From the NCBI GenBank assembly GCA_021824055.1, contig JAKALV010000238.1, forward strand, positions 1 through 5,307: DNA of 5,307 nucleotides, given 5' to 3'. Numbering within the stretch: position 1 is the stretch's first letter; each line of letters opens with the position of its first letter. The stretch comes from Acidobacteriota bacterium (GTDB lineage: Bacteria; Acidobacteriota; Vicinamibacteria; Vicinamibacterales; SCN-69-37). The notes below the pieces were generated by a model. That model was not told the DNA's origin, ran no database searches, and saw only the letters and a program-made list of their open reading frames with translations. Shown here in pieces: positions 5,186-5,307 of the stretch. The translations under genes were made by a program, and so were the position numbers.

Positions 5186-5307
5186 AGATTGTAGGTATCC
5201 CTACCCCTGCCAGATATTCCCACGTCCCGTCATAGAACTTCGGATCCCGCGTCGGGTCCATGGTGCTGCCGGGCGGGATGAAGATGACCATGGCCTGTCG
5301 CGTTCGG
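5184..5307 (-). CDS. C-terminal end of an unrecognised protein (partial, enters from right edge)
   Basis: A minus-strand frame is open from the window edge to TAG at 5184-5186, giving the last 40 residues of a protein. It reads MVIFIPPGSTMDPTRDPKF then YDGTWEYLAGVGIPTI. I do not recognise a family. The first two thirds have strongly G/C-ending codons like the neighbouring genes. The last dozen codons (from GAA TAT CTG GCA onward) are much richer in A/T-ending codons, so the true reading frame might be broken near 5220 or the gene end may be atypical. It runs in the same direction as hicA, 114 bp upstream of it. Forty open codons in GC-rich DNA are weak evidence by themselves. Confidence 0.4.
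   Translation of the reverse strand, partial: RTRQAMVIFIPPGSTMDPTRDPKFYDGTWEYLAGVGIPTI

Noticed and set aside
1..5307. CRISPR arrays, insertion sequences, rRNA or tRNA genes
   Set aside because: No regularly spaced direct repeats, transposase-like products, terminal inverted repeats with target duplications, or RNA-gene signatures were seen.

Overview
The window is GC-rich with strongly G/C-biased third codon positions. It looks like a chromosomal stretch of a free-living, high-GC, Gram-negative-type bacterium. The Gly/Gln/Arg-rich sequence right after a signal peptide, the secreted GH31-type sugar hydrolase and the standalone RRM protein would suit an Acidobacteriota (Vicinamibacteria-like) soil genome. 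That assignment is inference from style only; no marker gene is present.

Layout. (1) Minus strand, 1-2966: three co-directional genes read from right to left. They are a MacA/HlyD-type periplasmic adaptor of a tripartite efflux pump (2966 to 1722), a class III (YqjM/XenA-like) Old Yellow Enzyme (1663 to 572), and the N-terminal 185 residues of an HD-domain protein that runs off the left edge (from 555). The last two are only 16 bp apart and probably co-transcribed; the adaptor is 58 bp upstream of the reductase. (2) 2967-3281: a divergent intergenic region with possible promoter and 5'-UTR structure. (3) Plus strand, 3282-3590: a small glycine-rich RRM RNA-binding protein followed by a clear intrinsic terminator (3609-3643). 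(4) Plus strand, 3668-4625: a decayed GH31 alpha-glucosidase-family gene. A signal peptide is joined directly to the C-terminal region, the catalytic barrel core is missing, and a +1 frameshift lies at about 3818-3821. (5) Minus strand, 5069-4651: a hicA-hicB toxin-antitoxin pair with an ATGA overlap, convergent with the GH31 remnant. (6) 5070-5307: an intergenic stretch with a 60-nt imperfect inverted repeat, and the last 40 codons of an unrecognised minus-strand reading frame entering from the right edge.

How the genes relate. The adaptor would need an inner-membrane ABC or RND partner and an outer-membrane TolC-like channel, and neither is encoded here. The OYE is a cytosolic reductase of activated C=C bonds, so a link to efflux (detoxification of electrophiles) is only a guess. 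The RRM gene stands alone as a transcription unit. HicAB is a self-contained toxin-antitoxin module, and its position beside a degraded gene fits an accessory or decaying part of the chromosome. I see no convincing undescribed multi-gene system. The points most worth checking are the GH31 remnant, the inverted repeat upstream of hicA, and the orphan adaptor.
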